A stretch of DNA of 64,000 bases, taken from positions 806,001-870,000 of the forward strand of contig NZ_JACTGR010000001.1 in the NCBI RefSeq assembly GCF_014489075.1, given 5' to 3'. Each line of letters opens with the position of its first letter. Position 1 is the first letter of the stretch. The stretch comes from Sphingomonas sp. JC676. Lineage in GTDB: Bacteria > Pseudomonadota > Alphaproteobacteria > Sphingomonadales > Sphingomonadaceae. Positions 46,629 to 57,320 of the stretch are shown one piece after another. Under the pieces are notes generated by a model that made no database searches, was not told where the DNA came from, and saw only the letters and a list, made by a program, of their open reading frames with translations. A program made the position numbers and the translations under genes.

Positions 46629-47516
46629 ATGCGACGTCTTGTCCTGCTGCCCATGCTGGCGCTGACACTGGTTTCGGGCTGCGGCGCGCCGCCCAGCCCG
46701 ACCTCCAAGAACGCCGATGGCGCCGCGGGCGGGGCGACTGAAAACACGGTCGCGACGGTCGACGATACGGTGAACGATGCCGGAATCGAGAACGGCAGCA
46801 CCGGCACGCCGACGGCGGGAGAAGACGCCTATTGCCCCGCAGTCGACTATGCGACGAGCGCGGCGCAGTGCCGCCGCTTCACCGAAGAAAAAGCGACGCT
46901 GGAGGCGGGGCTGGGCGTGTTCAACGCGCCCAGCGAAATGGTGGTCGGCGAGAGCCGTGACCTGGTGCTGGGCGTAGGCAAGAAGGCCGATGCCGCCGAA
47001 GTGCACGAATCGGTTGGCGGCAATGCGACGCAGCATGTCGAGGTGCGGACCCCGATCGGGCACCTCATGACCGCGACTTTGAGCGGCGGCGGGTTCGACA
47101 TCACTCCGGCAGGACCGCAGCCCAAGACGCTGGCCGCCGATCGCAGCGAGGTCTGGCAATGGCGGATCACCGCGAAGGAGGCGGGGCCGCAAAAGCTGCT
47201 GCTCACCATCTCGGTCGATGCGACCGCGGCCGACGGTTCGCGATCGCGCTACGATCTGGCGCGGAAGCCGATCGACATCAACGTGGCGGTGACCGACGCC
47301 CAGCGCCGCGACGCGCGCGCCAAGGCGCTGGAGGACAAATTGCGCCGCGGAACCGGCGTGATGGGCGCGCTGGAGAAATGGCTGATCGCGTTGGCTGCGG
47401 TGGTCGTCGCGCTGGGCGGCGTGTGGATCGCGGTCAGGACCTTCGGGAAGGGGAAAGACAAGGGGGACGCGGCGAAGAAGGACGATGCCGGTGGAGGGCC
47501 GGTCAAGAAAGTGTGA
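46629..47516 (+). CDS. Putative lipoprotein with C-terminal membrane helix
   Basis: The 295-residue protein begins MRRLVLLPMLALTLVSGCGA, with a lipobox ending at Cys18. A low-complexity Gly/Ala/Thr-rich linker follows, then a beta-rich middle region (about 85-220, including MVVGESRDLVLGVGKKADAA). A hydrophobic helix (WLIALAAVVVALGGVWIAV, about 255-273) and a Lys/Asp-rich tail end it. Having both a lipid anchor and a C-terminal helix is odd and implies attachment to two membranes or an inverted layout. AGGGGAGG precedes the ATG. I recognise no family. Confidence 0.8.
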   Translation: MRRLVLLPMLALTLVSGCGAPPSPTSKNADGAAGGATENTVATVDDTVNDAGIENGSTGTPTAGEDAYCPAVDYATSAAQCRRFTEEKATLEAGLGVFNAPSEMVVGESRDLVLGVGKKADAAEVHESVGGNATQHVEVRTPIGHLMTATLSGGGFDITPAGPQPKTLAADRSEVWQWRITAKEAGPQKLLLTISVDATAADGSRSRYDLARKPIDINVAVTDAQRRDARAKALEDKLRRGTGVMGALEKWLIALAAVVVALGGVWIAVRTFGKGKDKGDAAKKDDAGGGPVKKV

Positions 47517-47550
47517 CGATTCGTTCCAACGTCATCCCCGTCTCGTTCAC

Positions 47551-47633
47551 GTCACCCCGGCGAAAGCCGGGGCCCAGAGCCAAGCAGGTCTACGCTGAGT
47601 AACCCTGGGTCCCGGCTTTCGCCGGGATGACGA
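47551..47633. repeat. Two-hairpin palindromic intergenic element
   Basis: Left hairpin CCCCGGCGAAAGCCGGGG and right hairpin CCCGGCTTTCGCCGGG are inverted, flanked by CGTCA and ATGACG. Left and right stems differ by one G-C pair, opposite to the copy at 36682. It lies between convergent genes. Confidence 0.88.
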
Positions 47634-47667
47634 AGAAATAAGTGACGAAGAAATAGGAGCGCCCAGT

Positions 47668-47892
47668 TCACCCCCGCCAGCGGCCGGTCTCCATCCAGCG
47701 GAGCAGCGGCTTCAACGGCGCGATCCAGAGGATGCCGAGCACCACATAGAGCGGCAGCTGGGCGATGACCGGCAATGCGCCGATCTCGGCCGAAAAGGTC
47801 GCGACGACGACCACCCATACCAGCACGAGCAGGACGATTCCCAGCGCGCCTGCGGGCTTGCGCCAGCTCGGTTCTACGCTTCCTCGTGGCAC
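47668..47892 (-). CDS. DUF2842-family small membrane protein
   Basis: A 74-residue protein with the family pattern SWRKPAGALGIVLLVLVWVV, a second helix and the conserved C-terminal WIAPLKPLLRWMETGRWRG. DUF2842 proteins are short, two-helix membrane proteins of alphaproteobacteria with no known function. The start is read as GTG at 47892, which lies inside the 3' end of fau (19-base overlap), implying coupled translation. An ATG further upstream would lie deep in fau and is not conserved-looking. Confidence 0.82.
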   Translation of the reverse strand: MPRGSVEPSWRKPAGALGIVLLVLVWVVVVATFSAEIGALPVIAQLPLYVVLGILWIAPLKPLLRWMETGRWRG

Positions 47893-48428
47893 AGCATGGC
47901 CTCCTCGGTGATGACGGCGTTCAGCGGCACGTCCCAGATATCGGCGGGTATGGCAGGAACTTCCTGCACCGACCAGGCGACGCCGACTCGCCATGCGGCC
48001 TCATAGCGCGCGAAAGCGCGATCGTAATGCCCGGCGCCCTGGCCCAGCCGATTGAGGCGGCGATCGAAGCCGACCAACGGCGTGAGAATCACGTCGGGCG
48101 CGACCTCGGGGCTGTCGGCGTCGGGCTGGCGCAGGTTGAAGGGGCCAGTGACGAGCGGCACGACGGGATCCCAGGCGAGGAAGCGGATCGGCGCGGTCCG
48201 ATCGACGACATGGGGCAAGGCGAGGCGGCAGCCCCGCTCCGCGGCTGCGGCGGCGAGCTGGGTGGGATCGGCCTCGCTGCCGATCGGATGATAGGTGGCG
48301 ACGATCATGCCGGGGCGCAAACGCGCGACATAGGCCTCGGGGGCCGTGATCGCAGTGCTCGATTCGGCGGCGAACTGGTCGCGATCGGCGCGCAAGCGCG
48401 CCCGCAGGGCGGGTTTATCCAGAATCAT
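47874..48428 (-). CDS. fau: 5-formyltetrahydrofolate cyclo-ligase
   Basis: The enzyme converts 5-formyl-THF to 5,10-methenyl-THF with ATP. The 184-residue product has the YHPIGSEADPTQLA segment, ILTPLVGFDRRLNRLGQGAGHYDRAF (about 108-133), which is the family's most conserved stretch, and GVAWSVQEVPAIPADIWDVPLNAVIT. It lies downstream of 6S RNA and zapA on the same strand, an order conserved in Proteobacteria. No clear Shine-Dalgarno site precedes the ATG. Confidence 0.95.
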   Translation of the reverse strand: MILDKPALRARLRADRDQFAAESSTAITAPEAYVARLRPGMIVATYHPIGSEADPTQLAAAAAERGCRLALPHVVDRTAPIRFLAWDPVVPLVTGPFNLRQPDADSPEVAPDVILTPLVGFDRRLNRLGQGAGHYDRAFARYEAAWRVGVAWSVQEVPAIPADIWDVPLNAVITEEAMLCHEEA

Positions 48429-48443
48429 GCGTTGCGGGCGGGG

Positions 48444-48604
48444 TGGCGGGACCGCCGTGGCCGTTTGCCAGAATATCCTCTGACGCGCGGTACGTCAGGT
48501 GGGAACCATATGCAGCAGACCAGGATCTGCACAGGGACAGCTCCCATGGATGATGAATAGCCTCAGGGATAATGCCAAGGCTCGTACCGGGCAGTGCCCG
48601 CCAA
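48444..48604 (-). ncRNA. ssrS: 6S RNA (ends approximate)
   Basis: 6S RNA binds the housekeeping RNA polymerase holoenzyme as a promoter mimic. The zapA-fau spacer, its conserved home, holds on the minus strand a transcript start after a good promoter. CCCTGAGGCTATTCATC lies about 37-53 bases in, comparable to CCCCUGAGCCGAUAUUUCAU in E. coli. There is a long apical hairpin (GGGAGC...GGTTCCC enclosing GCAGATCCTGGTCTGC) and a closing stem CGGTACG/CGTACCG. TGGCGGG near the 5' end is complementary to CCCGCCA at 48450-48444, giving about 161 nt. A covariance search (Rfam RF00013) would settle it. Confidence 0.7.
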
Positions 48605-48609
48605 TTCCC

Positions 48610-48638
48610 TATCTAGGGTGTGTACCCGCCGCTGGCAA
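48610..48638 (-). promoter_or_regulatory. Promoter of 6S RNA
   Basis: On the minus strand TTGCCA (48638-48633), exactly 17 bases, then TAGATA (48615-48610). It starts just after the zapA stop and predicts transcription from about 48604. Confidence 0.7.
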
Positions 48639-48645
48639 TGGACCC

Positions 48646-48951
48646 TCAGCCGTCCTGTGCGTCTTCCTCAAGGGCTGCCGCGACGGCTTCGAGACGATCG
48701 GCGATGCGATCGAGCAGGACGGGGGAGACGCCCGAGGACGGATTGCGCTCGGCCTCGTCGAGCAGATCGGCGAGGATCAGCGCGAGATAGACCAGCATGC
48801 GCTCGGAATTGATCCCGCCCGAGGCCTGGTGGGCGGTCTCGGCGTGGCGGGCGATCAGCGCCTCGAGGTTGCGCAGATGCGCCTCCTCGCCCTCTCGCGC
48901 GGCGATCGAATAGCTGCGGCCGGCGATGACGAGCGTGATATCGGCCATCAC
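48646..48951 (-). CDS. zapA: Cell division protein ZapA
   Basis: ZapA cross-links FtsZ filaments at the division ring. The 101-residue protein has the N-terminal beta-hairpin domain (ITLVIAGRSYSIAAREGEEAHLRNLEALI) and a C-terminal coiled-coil helix (RMLVYLALILADLLDEAERN onward). It overlaps the small upstream coiled-coil gene by four bases (ATGA). 6S RNA and fau follow. Fit to the family is good. Confidence 0.92.
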   Translation of the reverse strand: MMADITLVIAGRSYSIAAREGEEAHLRNLEALIARHAETAHQASGGINSERMLVYLALILADLLDEAERNPSSGVSPVLLDRIADRLEAVAAALEEDAQDG

Positions 48952-49133
48952 TCCTCCTCCGGCTGATCGGCTTCGGCGGCGATCAGCGCGTCGATCGCCG
49001 CGACGGCTTCCTCCATGCGCTGGCGCAGCACCGCATGGCGGCGCGCGAGACGGGCGCTGGCATAGGCGCGGGCGGTGGCCGCTGCCTCGATCCGGGCGAG
49101 CGCCTGCTCGATGCGGTCTGCTCTGTCAGCCAT
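48948..49133 (-). CDS. Small coiled-coil protein upstream of zapA
   Basis: A 61-residue, entirely helical-looking protein (MADRADRIEQALARIEAAAT, then RRHAVLRQRMEEAVAAIDALI) with heptad-like spacing of hydrophobic residues. It is translationally coupled to zapA through ATGA and divergent from tkt. Short coiled-coil genes next to zapA are seen in sphingomonads; a role in division is plausible but unproven. Confidence 0.75.
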   Translation of the reverse strand: MADRADRIEQALARIEAAATARAYASARLARRHAVLRQRMEEAVAAIDALIAAEADQPEEE

Positions 49134-49272
49134 GATATTACAGGCGATACCATGCGGGGGCCCCGCGGCAACCCCTGTTTCCCCCGAGGGTGCCACCAGC
49201 CGGTTGACGCGAGGGCGCTGTCCCCCCAAAGGCGTGCCGCACTAGAGCCACTTGCATTTTTGGGGAGCCCCA

Positions 49273-51237
49273 GTGACGACATCCTTCACCGATTGCGCCA
49301 ATGCGATCCGCGCGCTCGCGATGGACGCGGTGGAGGCCGCGAATTCTGGGCATCCCGGCATGCCGATGGGCATGGCCGACGTCGCGACCGTCCTGTTCCA
49401 GCGCTATCTGAAGTTCGATCCGGCCGATCCCTATTGGCCTGACCGCGACCGCTTCGTGCTTTCCGCCGGCCATGGATCGATGCTGCTCTACGCAGCACTG
49501 CATCTGACCGGTTATGCGCGCCCTACGCTGGAGGACATCAAGACCTTCCGCCAGGTCGGCAGCCCGTGCGCGGGGCACCCCGAGAATTTCGAGCTCGCCG
49601 GAGTCGAGGCGACCACCGGGCCGCTGGGCCAGGGCCTGGCGATGGCGGTGGGCATGGCGATGGCCGAGCGGCACCTGAATGCCGAGTTCGGCGACCAGCT
49701 CGTCGACCACAGGACCTGGGTGATCGCCGGCGACGGCTGCCTGATGGAAGGCATCAACCATGAGGCGGTGGGCCTGGCCGGGCATCTCAAGCTCGGCCGG
49801 CTGATCGTTTTGTGGGACGACAACAGGATCACGATCGACGGCGCGGTCTCGCTGTCGTCGAGCGAGGATATTCCCGCGCGCTACCGTGCATCGGGCTGGC
49901 ACGTTGTTGCGTGCGACGGGCATGACGAGAAGGACATCGTCCGCGCGTTCGACGAGGCGCTGGCGAGCGCGTTGCCGACCTTGGTCCGCTGCCGCACGAT
50001 CATCGGCAAGGGCGCGCCGACCAAGGCGGGCACCTCCAAGGCGCACGGATCGCCGCTGGGCAAGGACGAGATCGAGGACGCGCGCAAGGCGCTGGGCTGG
50101 GATTATCCCGCGTTCGAGATTCCCGATGACATCCGTAACGCCTGGCTCGAAGCCGGCGCGCGCGGCGCCAAGCCGCACGCCGAATGGACGGCGCGGCTGG
50201 CGGCGGATCCCGACCGGATCGGCTATGAGCGTCGCGGCGACGTGCAGGAGACCATCCTCGAATCGTACATCGCCGATCTGATCACCAACCCGCAAAAGGT
50301 TGCGACCCGAAAAGCTTCCGAAATGGCACTGGAAGCGATCAACGCGATCCTGCCCGAGACGCTCGGAGGCTCGGCCGACCTCACCGGCTCGAACAATACG
50401 CTGACCAAGGGCCTGAAGGCGCTCACCGCCGAGGATTATGCCGGGCGCTACGTCTATTACGGCATCCGCGAGTTCGGCATGTCGGCGGCGATGAACGGCA
50501 TGGCGCTGCACGGCGGCGTGATTCCCTATGGCGGCACCTTCCTGGTCTTTTCCGACTATGCCCGCGGGGCGATCCGTCTCTCGGCGCTGCAGGAGGCGCG
50601 CGTCGTCTATGTGATGACGCACGATTCGATCGGGCTCGGCGAGGATGGGCCGACGCATCAACCGATCGAGCATCTGATGAGCCTGCGACTCATCCCCAAT
50701 CTCCACGTCTATCGCCCGTGCGACACGGTCGAGACCGCCGAGGCCTGGGCGCTGGCGCTGACGCGGACCGACGGGCCGTCGCTGCTCGCACTCAGTCGGC
50801 AGAACCTGCCACAACTGCGTACGAGCGCTCCGGAGAATCTCACCGGCCGTGGTGCTTATTGCCTGATCGAGGCGGAGGCGGTGCGCCAGGTCGTGCTGAT
50901 CGCCACGGGCTCCGAGGTAGAGATCGCCGTCGCGGTGCGCGAGGAACTGGAGGCGCAGGGGATCGGCGCCGATGTCGTCTCGATGCCGTGCTGGGAACGG
51001 TTCGAGGCGCAGGACGCGCAGTACAAGAAGGACGTGCTGCCGCACCACGCGCTCAAGGTCTCGATTGAGGCGGGCGCGACCCTGGGCTGGGAGCGCTACA
51101 CCGGCGACGGATTGCGTTTCGGGGTGGATGTTTTCGGCGCGTCGGGTCCCTATCTGAGGCTCTACGAACATTACGGGCTCACCGCGGGAGCCATCGTGCC
51201 GCGGATCATCGAGAGACTGAACGGAGAACAGGCATGA
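49273..51237 (+). CDS. tkt: Transketolase
   Basis: Transketolase moves two-carbon ketol units in the pentose phosphate pathway using thiamine diphosphate. The 654-residue product has the N-terminal [14 protein letters not shown], the TPP motif [17 protein letters not shown] (about 155), a pyrimidine-binding domain with [17 protein letters not shown] and [19 protein letters not shown], and a C-terminal domain. The start is GTG at 49273 with GGGGAG at 49262-49267; a TTG at 49252 overlaps that site. Its stop overlaps the start of gap. Confidence 0.96.
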   Translation: MTTSFTDCANAIRALAMDAVEAANSGHPGMPMGMADVATVLFQRYLKFDPADPYWPDRDRFVLSAGHGSMLLYAALHLTGYARPTLEDIKTFRQVGSPCAGHPENFELAGVEATTGPLGQGLAMAVGMAMAERHLNAEFGDQLVDHRTWVIAGDGCLMEGINHEAVGLAGHLKLGRLIVLWDDNRITIDGAVSLSSSEDIPARYRASGWHVVACDGHDEKDIVRAFDEALASALPTLVRCRTIIGKGAPTKAGTSKAHGSPLGKDEIEDARKALGWDYPAFEIPDDIRNAWLEAGARGAKPHAEWTARLAADPDRIGYERRGDVQETILESYIADLITNPQKVATRKASEMALEAINAILPETLGGSADLTGSNNTLTKGLKALTAEDYAGRYVYYGIREFGMSAAMNGMALHGGVIPYGGTFLVFSDYARGAIRLSALQEARVVYVMTHDSIGLGEDGPTHQPIEHLMSLRLIPNLHVYRPCDTVETAEAWALALTRTDGPSLLALSRQNLPQLRTSAPENLTGRGAYCLIEAEAVRQVVLIATGSEVEIAVAVREELEAQGIGADVVSMPCWERFEAQDAQYKKDVLPHHALKVSIEAGATLGWERYTGDGLRFGVDVFGASGPYLRLYEHYGLTAGAIVPRIIERLNGEQA

Positions 51238-52238
51238 CGAAGGTTGCGATCAACGGTTTCGGGCGGATTGGCCGGCTGGTGGCGCGCGCGATCCTCGAGC
51301 GTCCCGATTGCGGGCTCGAGCTGGTCACGATCAACGACCTTGCCGACGCCAAATCCAATGCCTGGCTGTTCTCGCGCGACAGCGTCCACGGCAAGTATCC
51401 CGGCACCGTCCAGGCCGACGGCAACGACCTGGTGATCGACGGCAAGCGCATCCACGTCACCGCCGAGCGGGATCCGGCGAACCTGCCGCACGCCGCGAAC
51501 GGCGTCGAGCTCGTGCTGGAATGCACCGGCTTCTTCACCGACCGCGCTTCGGCCCAGAAGCATATCGATGCGGGCGCCAAGAAGGTGCTGATCTCGGCGC
51601 CGGGCAAGAATGTCGACCTGACCGTCGTCTATGGCGTCAACCACGAGAAGCTCGAGGCGGGGCACACGATCGTCTCGAACGCGTCGTGCACGACAAACTG
51701 CCTGGCGCCCGTCGCCAAGGTGATGAACGACTCGATCGGCATCGAGCGTGGGCTGATGACCACGGTCCACGCTTATACCAACGACCAGAAGATCCTCGAC
51801 CAGATCCATCCGGACCTGCGCCGCGCGCGTGCCGCCGCGATGTCGATCATCCCGACCACCACTGGCGCCGCGCGCGCCGTGGGCGAGGTGCTGCCCGAGC
51901 TGAAGGGCAAGCTGGACGGCTCGGCGATCCGCGTCCCGGTGCCGGACGGCAGCCTTGTCGACCTGACCTTCACGCCGAAGCGCGACACCACCAAGGAAGA
52001 GGTCAACGCGATCCTCAAGGCGGCGTCCGAAAGCGGTCCGCTCAAGGGCATCCTGGTCTATTCGGACGAGCCTTTGGTCTCGGTCGACATCGTCCACACG
52101 CCGCAGAGCTCGACGGTCGACAGCCTCGAGACCGCGGTGATCGACGGCAAGCTGGTGCGCGTCGTCAGCTGGTACGACAATGAATGGGGCTTCTCCAACC
52201 GCATGGTCGATACGGCCACGGCGATGGCTCGACTCTAA
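51234..52238 (+). CDS. gap: Glyceraldehyde-3-phosphate dehydrogenase
   Basis: This NAD-dependent glycolytic enzyme makes 1,3-bisphosphoglycerate. The 334-residue protein has the Rossmann start [17 protein letters not shown], the catalytic [12 protein letters not shown] with Cys152, and [19 protein letters not shown] and [15 protein letters not shown]. The ATG overlaps the tkt stop by four bases, so the two are coupled. A palindromic repeat separates it from pgk. Confidence 0.97.
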   Translation: MTKVAINGFGRIGRLVARAILERPDCGLELVTINDLADAKSNAWLFSRDSVHGKYPGTVQADGNDLVIDGKRIHVTAERDPANLPHAANGVELVLECTGFFTDRASAQKHIDAGAKKVLISAPGKNVDLTVVYGVNHEKLEAGHTIVSNASCTTNCLAPVAKVMNDSIGIERGLMTTVHAYTNDQKILDQIHPDLRRARAAAMSIIPTTTGAARAVGEVLPELKGKLDGSAIRVPVPDGSLVDLTFTPKRDTTKEEVNAILKAASESGPLKGILVYSDEPLVSVDIVHTPQSSTVDSLETAVIDGKLVRVVSWYDNEWGFSNRMVDTATAMARL

Positions 52239-52243
52239 GTCCG

Positions 52244-52321
52244 GTGCTCCTGCGAAAGCAGGAGCCCAGAGCCACGCAGGACATCGCTTGTGACCCTGGG
52301 CCCCTGCGTTCGCAGGGGAAC
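52244..52321. repeat. Two-hairpin palindromic intergenic element (CCTGC stem variant)
   Basis: Left hairpin CTCCTGCGAAAGCAGGAG and right hairpin CCCCTGCGTTCGCAGGGG are inverted, with CCCAGAG and CCTGGG inside. It begins six bases after the gap stop and ends 17 bases before the pgk ATG, inside a presumed operon. Confidence 0.85.
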
Positions 52322-52338
52322 GGGAAGGGGAGTGAATA

Positions 52339-53529
52339 ATGGCGCGCAACTTCAAGACGCTCGACGACATGGGCGAGATCGCCGGCAAGCGGGTACTTGT
52401 TCGTGAGGACCTGAACGTGCCGATGGCGGACGGCGCGGTGACCGACGACACGCGGCTGCGCGCCGCGATGCAGACGGTCGCCGAACTGGCCGACCGCGGC
52501 GCCAAGGTGATCGTGCTCGCGCATTTCGGGCGTCCCAAGGGCGTGCGTAATCCGGAGATGAGCCTGGCGCTGGTCACCAAGCCGTTCGAGCAGGTGCTGG
52601 GGCGGCCGGTGCGCTTCATCGACGACCAGCAGGCCGGCGACGTCATCCACAAGATGGCGGACGGCGAGATCGGCATTCTCGAGAATACCCGCTTCGATCC
52701 GGGCGAGGAGAAGAACGCGCCCGAGGCGGTCGAGCGCCTCGCCGCGCTGGGCGATCTCTACGTCAATGACGCCTTCTCCGCCGCGCATCGCGCGCATGCC
52801 TCGACCGAGGGGCTGGCGCACAGGTTGCCGGCGTTCGCCGGACGGCAGATGGAAGCCGAGCTTGACGCGCTCGACAAGGCGCTGGGCAATCCCGAGCATC
52901 CGGTTGCGGCAGTCGTGGGTGGCGCGAAGGTCTCGTCCAAGCTCGATGTGCTCCGGCACCTGGTCGAGAAGGTCGATCACCTGATCATCGGCGGCGGCAT
53001 GGCCAACACCTTCCTCGCGGCGCGCGGTGTCGATGTCGGCAAGAGCCTGTGCGAGCATGACCTGACCGGCATTGCCGAGGAGATCATGGACGCGGCGGAC
53101 AAGGCGCATTGCATCGTCCATCTGCCCTACGACGTAGTGGTGGCGAAGGAATTCAAGCCGAACCCGGCGACACGGACGGTCAATGTCCATGAAGTGGCGG
53201 CCGACGAGATGATCCTCGACGTGGGACCGGCAGCGACCGAGGCGCTCGCCGATGTGCTCAAGAATTGCCGCACGCTTGTCTGGAACGGGCCGCTCGGCGC
53301 GTTCGAGACGCCGCCGTTCGATACCGCGACCGTCGCGCTGGCCAAGACCGCCGCGGCGCTGACCCGCGAAGGCTCGCTGGTTTCGGTGGCGGGGGGTGGG
53401 GACACCGTCGCCGCGCTCAACCAGGCCGGCGTGGCGGACGATTTCACCTTCGTCTCGACCGCGGGTGGCGCCTTCCTGGAATGGATGGAAGGCAAGGAAC
53501 TGCCGGGGGTCTCGGCGCTCGCGCGCTAG
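52339..53529 (+). CDS. pgk: Phosphoglycerate kinase
   Basis: Pgk transfers phosphate from 1,3-bisphosphoglycerate to ADP. The 396-residue, two-domain protein has the signature [20 protein letters not shown] (near residue 20), LAHFGRPKG, the hinge and nucleotide-site [14 protein letters not shown], and the C-terminal [17 protein letters not shown] and [15 protein letters not shown]. It continues the tkt-gap unit across a repeat, with GGAAGGGGAG before the ATG. A convergent MFS gene overlaps its 3' end. Confidence 0.97.
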   Translation: MARNFKTLDDMGEIAGKRVLVREDLNVPMADGAVTDDTRLRAAMQTVAELADRGAKVIVLAHFGRPKGVRNPEMSLALVTKPFEQVLGRPVRFIDDQQAGDVIHKMADGEIGILENTRFDPGEEKNAPEAVERLAALGDLYVNDAFSAAHRAHASTEGLAHRLPAFAGRQMEAELDALDKALGNPEHPVAAVVGGAKVSSKLDVLRHLVEKVDHLIIGGGMANTFLAARGVDVGKSLCEHDLTGIAEEIMDAADKAHCIVHLPYDVVVAKEFKPNPATRTVNVHEVAADEMILDVGPAATEALADVLKNCRTLVWNGPLGAFETPPFDTATVALAKTAAALTREGSLVSVAGGGDTVAALNQAGVADDFTFVSTAGGAFLEWMEGKELPGVSALAR

Positions 53530-54704
53530 GCCTTGCGGTCGAACAGCATGAACAGGAGCAGCAGGACGGCGCCCATGCCGGCGCCGATCGACGCGGCGAG
53601 CGTCCAACCGCCATATTGATAGGCGGCCGAGCCGATCAGCGACCCACTTGCGCCGACGACGAACATGATCGTGAGGTACGCGGCATTGATCCGGCCGCGT
53701 GCCTCGCTCGACAGGCCGAAGATGATGCGCTGGCCCGAGATCTGGTTGAGCTGGACCCCAGCGTCGATCAGCACCGCAGTGACGGTGAAGGCGATCACGC
53801 TGCCGAGCGCCACCGCCCAGCCCGCGGCGAGGAACGACAAGGTCACCAGCGCCAGCGCGAAGAGCGTCGTGGCGCGCATCTTGCCCTTGTCGGCGAGCTG
53901 GCCCGCGATCGGTGCCGCCAGCGCACCGCCTGCGCCGGCGAGCGCGAACAGCCCGACCTGGCCGTGGCTGAAATGGAAGCGGTGGATCAGCGCCAGCGGC
54001 GCAGCGGTCCAGAACAGGTTGAACGCGGCGAACAGCAGCGACTGGTAGGCGGCGCGCAGGCGCAGCGCCCGGTGCGTGCGGACCATCTCGAACATCGAGG
54101 CGAGGATCGCGCCGTAGCCGAGCCGCGTTTCCGGCCGCCGCTCGGGAAGCCACAGAGCGAGCGTCAGGCCGATGGCGGTCATCATGCCCGCGGAAACGAA
54201 GAATACCGCGCGCCAACCGGCGATCTCGGCGACGAAGCTCGCGATCGGGCGGGCGAGCATGATGCCGGTTAGCAGCCCGCTCATCACCAGCCCGATCGTG
54301 CGGCCCTGGCGCGCATGCGACGAGAGGTGTGCGGCGAGCGGCACCAGGATCTGTGCGCCGACCGAGCAGATTCCCATCACCAACGACGCGGCGAGGAACA
54401 GCGGGGCGTTCTGCGAGAGCGCCACGCCGATGCAGCCGATCACGGTGCCGGCGGTGGCGATCAGCGTCAGCCGGCGGTTCTCGAACAGGTCGGACAGCGG
54501 CACGATCAGGGCCAGGCCGAGGCCGTAGCCGAGCTGGGTGAGGGTAACGATCGCGCCGGCCGCCCAGGGGCTCATCCCGATAGCGGGAGCGATCGTGTCG
54601 ATCAGCGTCTGGGCGTAATAGATATTGGCGACCATCATCCCGCAGCCCACCGCCATCAGCAGGGTGAGGGCAGGGGTGATGTCATGGCTGTCCGGATGGC
54701 TCAT
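53526..54704 (-). CDS. MFS transporter
   Basis: The 392-residue, 12-helix transporter begins [20 protein letters not shown], with helices such as [21 protein letters not shown] followed by the loop motif [11 protein letters not shown] (degenerate MFS motif A) and [20 protein letters not shown]. The pattern fits drug or sugar efflux-type members. I take the ATG at 54704; an in-frame ATG at 54776 adds an unlikely charged leader. It lies on the opposite strand between pgk and katE, interrupting the glycolytic gene run. Confidence 0.85.
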   Translation of the reverse strand: MSHPDSHDITPALTLLMAVGCGMMVANIYYAQTLIDTIAPAIGMSPWAAGAIVTLTQLGYGLGLALIVPLSDLFENRRLTLIATAGTVIGCIGVALSQNAPLFLAASLVMGICSVGAQILVPLAAHLSSHARQGRTIGLVMSGLLTGIMLARPIASFVAEIAGWRAVFFVSAGMMTAIGLTLALWLPERRPETRLGYGAILASMFEMVRTHRALRLRAAYQSLLFAAFNLFWTAAPLALIHRFHFSHGQVGLFALAGAGGALAAPIAGQLADKGKMRATTLFALALVTLSFLAAGWAVALGSVIAFTVTAVLIDAGVQLNQISGQRIIFGLSSEARGRINAAYLTIMFVVGASGSLIGSAAYQYGGWTLAASIGAGMGAVLLLLFMLFDRKA

Positions 54705-54788
54705 GCGCGCCCAAAGCCCGGCGCGCGGTATCGACGCAAGCGCTATCTTGGTATGAGCCGAGTGCATGCCGGACAATCCTGCGTCCGC

Positions 54789-54802
54789 ATCGGCATGCCG
54801 AT
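54789..54802. promoter_or_regulatory. 14-base perfect palindrome between MFS gene and katE
   Basis: ATCGGCATGCCGAT is perfectly self-complementary and lies in the 184-base divergent spacer, 87 bases before the katE ATG. It could be an operator for either gene. Its match to any known site is unclear. Confidence 0.35.
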
Positions 54803-54888
54803 CGCCCTAATCGACATAACCTTAATCAAGACGCGGACCTTCGGCGCGCGCGGGCGGTTAAGCCCCCGACTTCAGAGGGAATTTCGAC

Positions 54889-56967
54889 ATGGCGACCAAG
54901 AAGCTCGAGACCGGCAATGGCGGCGAGACCCATCAAACGACGTCCGACGACGGCGATCGCCTGACGACCAATCAGGGCATTCCGGTTTCCGATAATCAGA
55001 ACCAGCTCAAGGCGGGTGCGCGCGGGCCGGTGCTGCTCGAGGATTTCGTGCTGCGCGAGAAGATCTTCCACTTCGATCACGAACGGATTCCCGAGCGGAT
55101 CGTCCATGCGCGCGGGTCCGCGGCGCATGGCTTTTTCGAATCCTACGAGGATCTGTCGGACATCACCCGGGCGGACCTGTTCAGCGAGAAGGGCAAGCGT
55201 ACGCCGCTGTTCACGCGCTTCTCGACCGTCGCGGGCGGTGCGGGATCGGTCGACACGCCGCGCGACGTGCGTGGCTTCGCGGTCAAATTCTATACGCAGG
55301 AAGGCAATTGGGATCTGGTGGGCAACAATATCCCCGTGTTCTTCATCCAGGACGCGATCAAATTCCCCGACCTGATCCATTCGGTGAAGATGGAAGCCGA
55401 TAAGGGCTATCCCCAGGCGGCATCTGCGCATGACACGTTTTGGGATTTCATCTCGCTGATGCCCGAATCCACCCACATGATCATGTGGGCGATGTCGGAC
55501 CGGACGATTCCGCGCTCACTGCGGACGATGGAGGGCTTCGGCATCCACACTTTCCGCATGGTCAACGCGAAGGGCAAGTCGACCTTCGTCAAGTTCCACT
55601 GGAAGCCCAAGCAGGGAGTGGCATCGACCTGCTGGGACGAGGCGGTGAAGATCGCCGGCGCCGATCCCGATTTCCAGCGCCGTGACCTGTTCGAGGCGAT
55701 CGACCGCGGCGACTTCCCCGAATGGGAGCTGGGCATCCAGGCGTTCGACGAGGCATTCGCGGACTCGCTGCCATTCGACGTGCTCGATCCGACAAAGATC
55801 ATCCCCGAGGAAGTGCTGCCGGTGCGGCTGATCGGGCGAATGGTGCTCGACCGCTATCCCGACAATTTCTTCGCCGAGACCGAGCAGGTCGCCTATTGCC
55901 CGGCGAACGTGGTGCCGGGGATCGACTTCACCAACGATCCTTTGCTCCAGGGCCGGTTGTTCTCCTATCTCGACACCCAGCTCAAGCGGCTGGGATCGAC
56001 CAATTTCCACCAGCTGCCGATCAATGCGGCGAAATGCCCGGTGATGAACTTCCAGCGCGACGGGCACATGCAGATGGCGGTGCCCAAGGGTCGCGCCAAT
56101 TACGAACCCAACTCGCTGAGCGAGGCTGGCGAGGAAGGCGGGCCGCGCGAATGCCCGGCCAAGGGCTTCACCACGTTTCCGGGGCGAGATGCTGAGGACG
56201 AGCAGGGCGACAAGCTCCGCATTCGGCCCGAGAGTTTCGCCGACCATTACAGCCAGGCGCGGATGTTCTTCCGCTCGCTCGCGGTGCCGGAGCAGGCACA
56301 TCTGGCGTCGGCAATCGTCTTCGAACTGTCGAAGGTCGGCCTCGAGCATGTCCGGGTGCGGATGATGTCGAACCTCGTCAACGTCGATCCGGATCTGGCG
56401 AAACGCGTCGCCAACGGGCTGGCAATGCCGCTGCCCAAGGCATCGCCCAGCGCGGCGCCGGTGCAGGATCTGGACCCGTCGCCCGCGCTGCGGATCATCG
56501 AGGGGCCGTTCGATCTTGCGACGATCAAGGGCCGCTCGATCGGCGTCCTGATCGCCGACGGAACGGATGCGGTCGCTTTGAAGGCGTTGACCGGCGCCAT
56601 TGCAGGCGGCGGTGCGCGTGCGGTGATCGTCGCGCCCAAGGTGGGCGGCGCCAAACTTTCCGACGGATCGGTGCAGAAGGCCGACCTCCAGCTGGCGGGT
56701 GGGCCGTCGGTACTGTTCGATGCCGTGGTGGTGCTGGTTTCCGACAAGGGCTGCGCTGCGTTGCTGGGCGAGGCCGCCGCCACCCAGTTCGTCATGGATG
56801 CATTCGGCCATTGCAAGGCGATCGCGCATAGCCCAGAGGCGCAGCCGCTGCTCGACAAGGCCGGTGTGGTGCCCGACGCCGGCGTGGTGGCCGCCGACAA
56901 GGCGTTCGTGGAAGCGGCCGGAAAGCGATATTGGGATCGCGAGCCCAAGGTACGCATGCTCGCCTGA
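54889..56967 (+). CDS. katE: Large-subunit monofunctional catalase (HPII type)
   Basis: KatE destroys hydrogen peroxide. The 692-residue length marks the large-subunit clade. It has the distal-heme region [13 protein letters not shown] with the catalytic His, the Asn-containing [14 protein letters not shown], the proximal-heme segment [15 protein letters not shown] with the ligand Tyr, and a C-terminal flavodoxin-like domain (about 545-690, [20 protein letters not shown]). GAGGG precedes the ATG. It stands between the MFS gene and fba, away from other oxidative-stress genes. Confidence 0.96.
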   Translation: MATKKLETGNGGETHQTTSDDGDRLTTNQGIPVSDNQNQLKAGARGPVLLEDFVLREKIFHFDHERIPERIVHARGSAAHGFFESYEDLSDITRADLFSEKGKRTPLFTRFSTVAGGAGSVDTPRDVRGFAVKFYTQEGNWDLVGNNIPVFFIQDAIKFPDLIHSVKMEADKGYPQAASAHDTFWDFISLMPESTHMIMWAMSDRTIPRSLRTMEGFGIHTFRMVNAKGKSTFVKFHWKPKQGVASTCWDEAVKIAGADPDFQRRDLFEAIDRGDFPEWELGIQAFDEAFADSLPFDVLDPTKIIPEEVLPVRLIGRMVLDRYPDNFFAETEQVAYCPANVVPGIDFTNDPLLQGRLFSYLDTQLKRLGSTNFHQLPINAAKCPVMNFQRDGHMQMAVPKGRANYEPNSLSEAGEEGGPRECPAKGFTTFPGRDAEDEQGDKLRIRPESFADHYSQARMFFRSLAVPEQAHLASAIVFELSKVGLEHVRVRMMSNLVNVDPDLAKRVANGLAMPLPKASPSAAPVQDLDPSPALRIIEGPFDLATIKGRSIGVLIADGTDAVALKALTGAIAGGGARAVIVAPKVGGAKLSDGSVQKADLQLAGGPSVLFDAVVVLVSDKGCAALLGEAAATQFVMDAFGHCKAIAHSPEAQPLLDKAGVVPDAGVVAADKAFVEAAGKRYWDREPKVRMLA

Positions 56968-57320
56968 TATCGGTTATTGGGACCTCGATTCCCAAAACGG
57001 CACTCGCGTGACAGAAACAATTCGGAAAATATTCACGTTGTCGATATTTAGGCTTGTGCCTGTGCCAGCGAGCATGGGATAACGTTCGTGACGATTTGGG
57101 GGGAAGAATCGGTCGGTTTGTAGGCGTGGCATAAATGGCCATTGCATGCGGGTCTCATGACCGCAGCGCGCCCATTCTCCGATCCTTGCTTCGCAAATCC
57201 TCCTGGCTTGCCGTGGTTCGGCAGGACGATAGGAATTTGATTCGGCCGCCCGCAGAAGCGATGCGGCCAGACGGGATACTCCCGGGACGCTGGTCCGGAA
57301 CTCCAGCGGCCCAAGAGCGG

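Noticed and set aside
49138..51171. A 677-codon open frame opposite transketolase
   Set aside because: Shadow of tkt, whose TPP motifs are intact.
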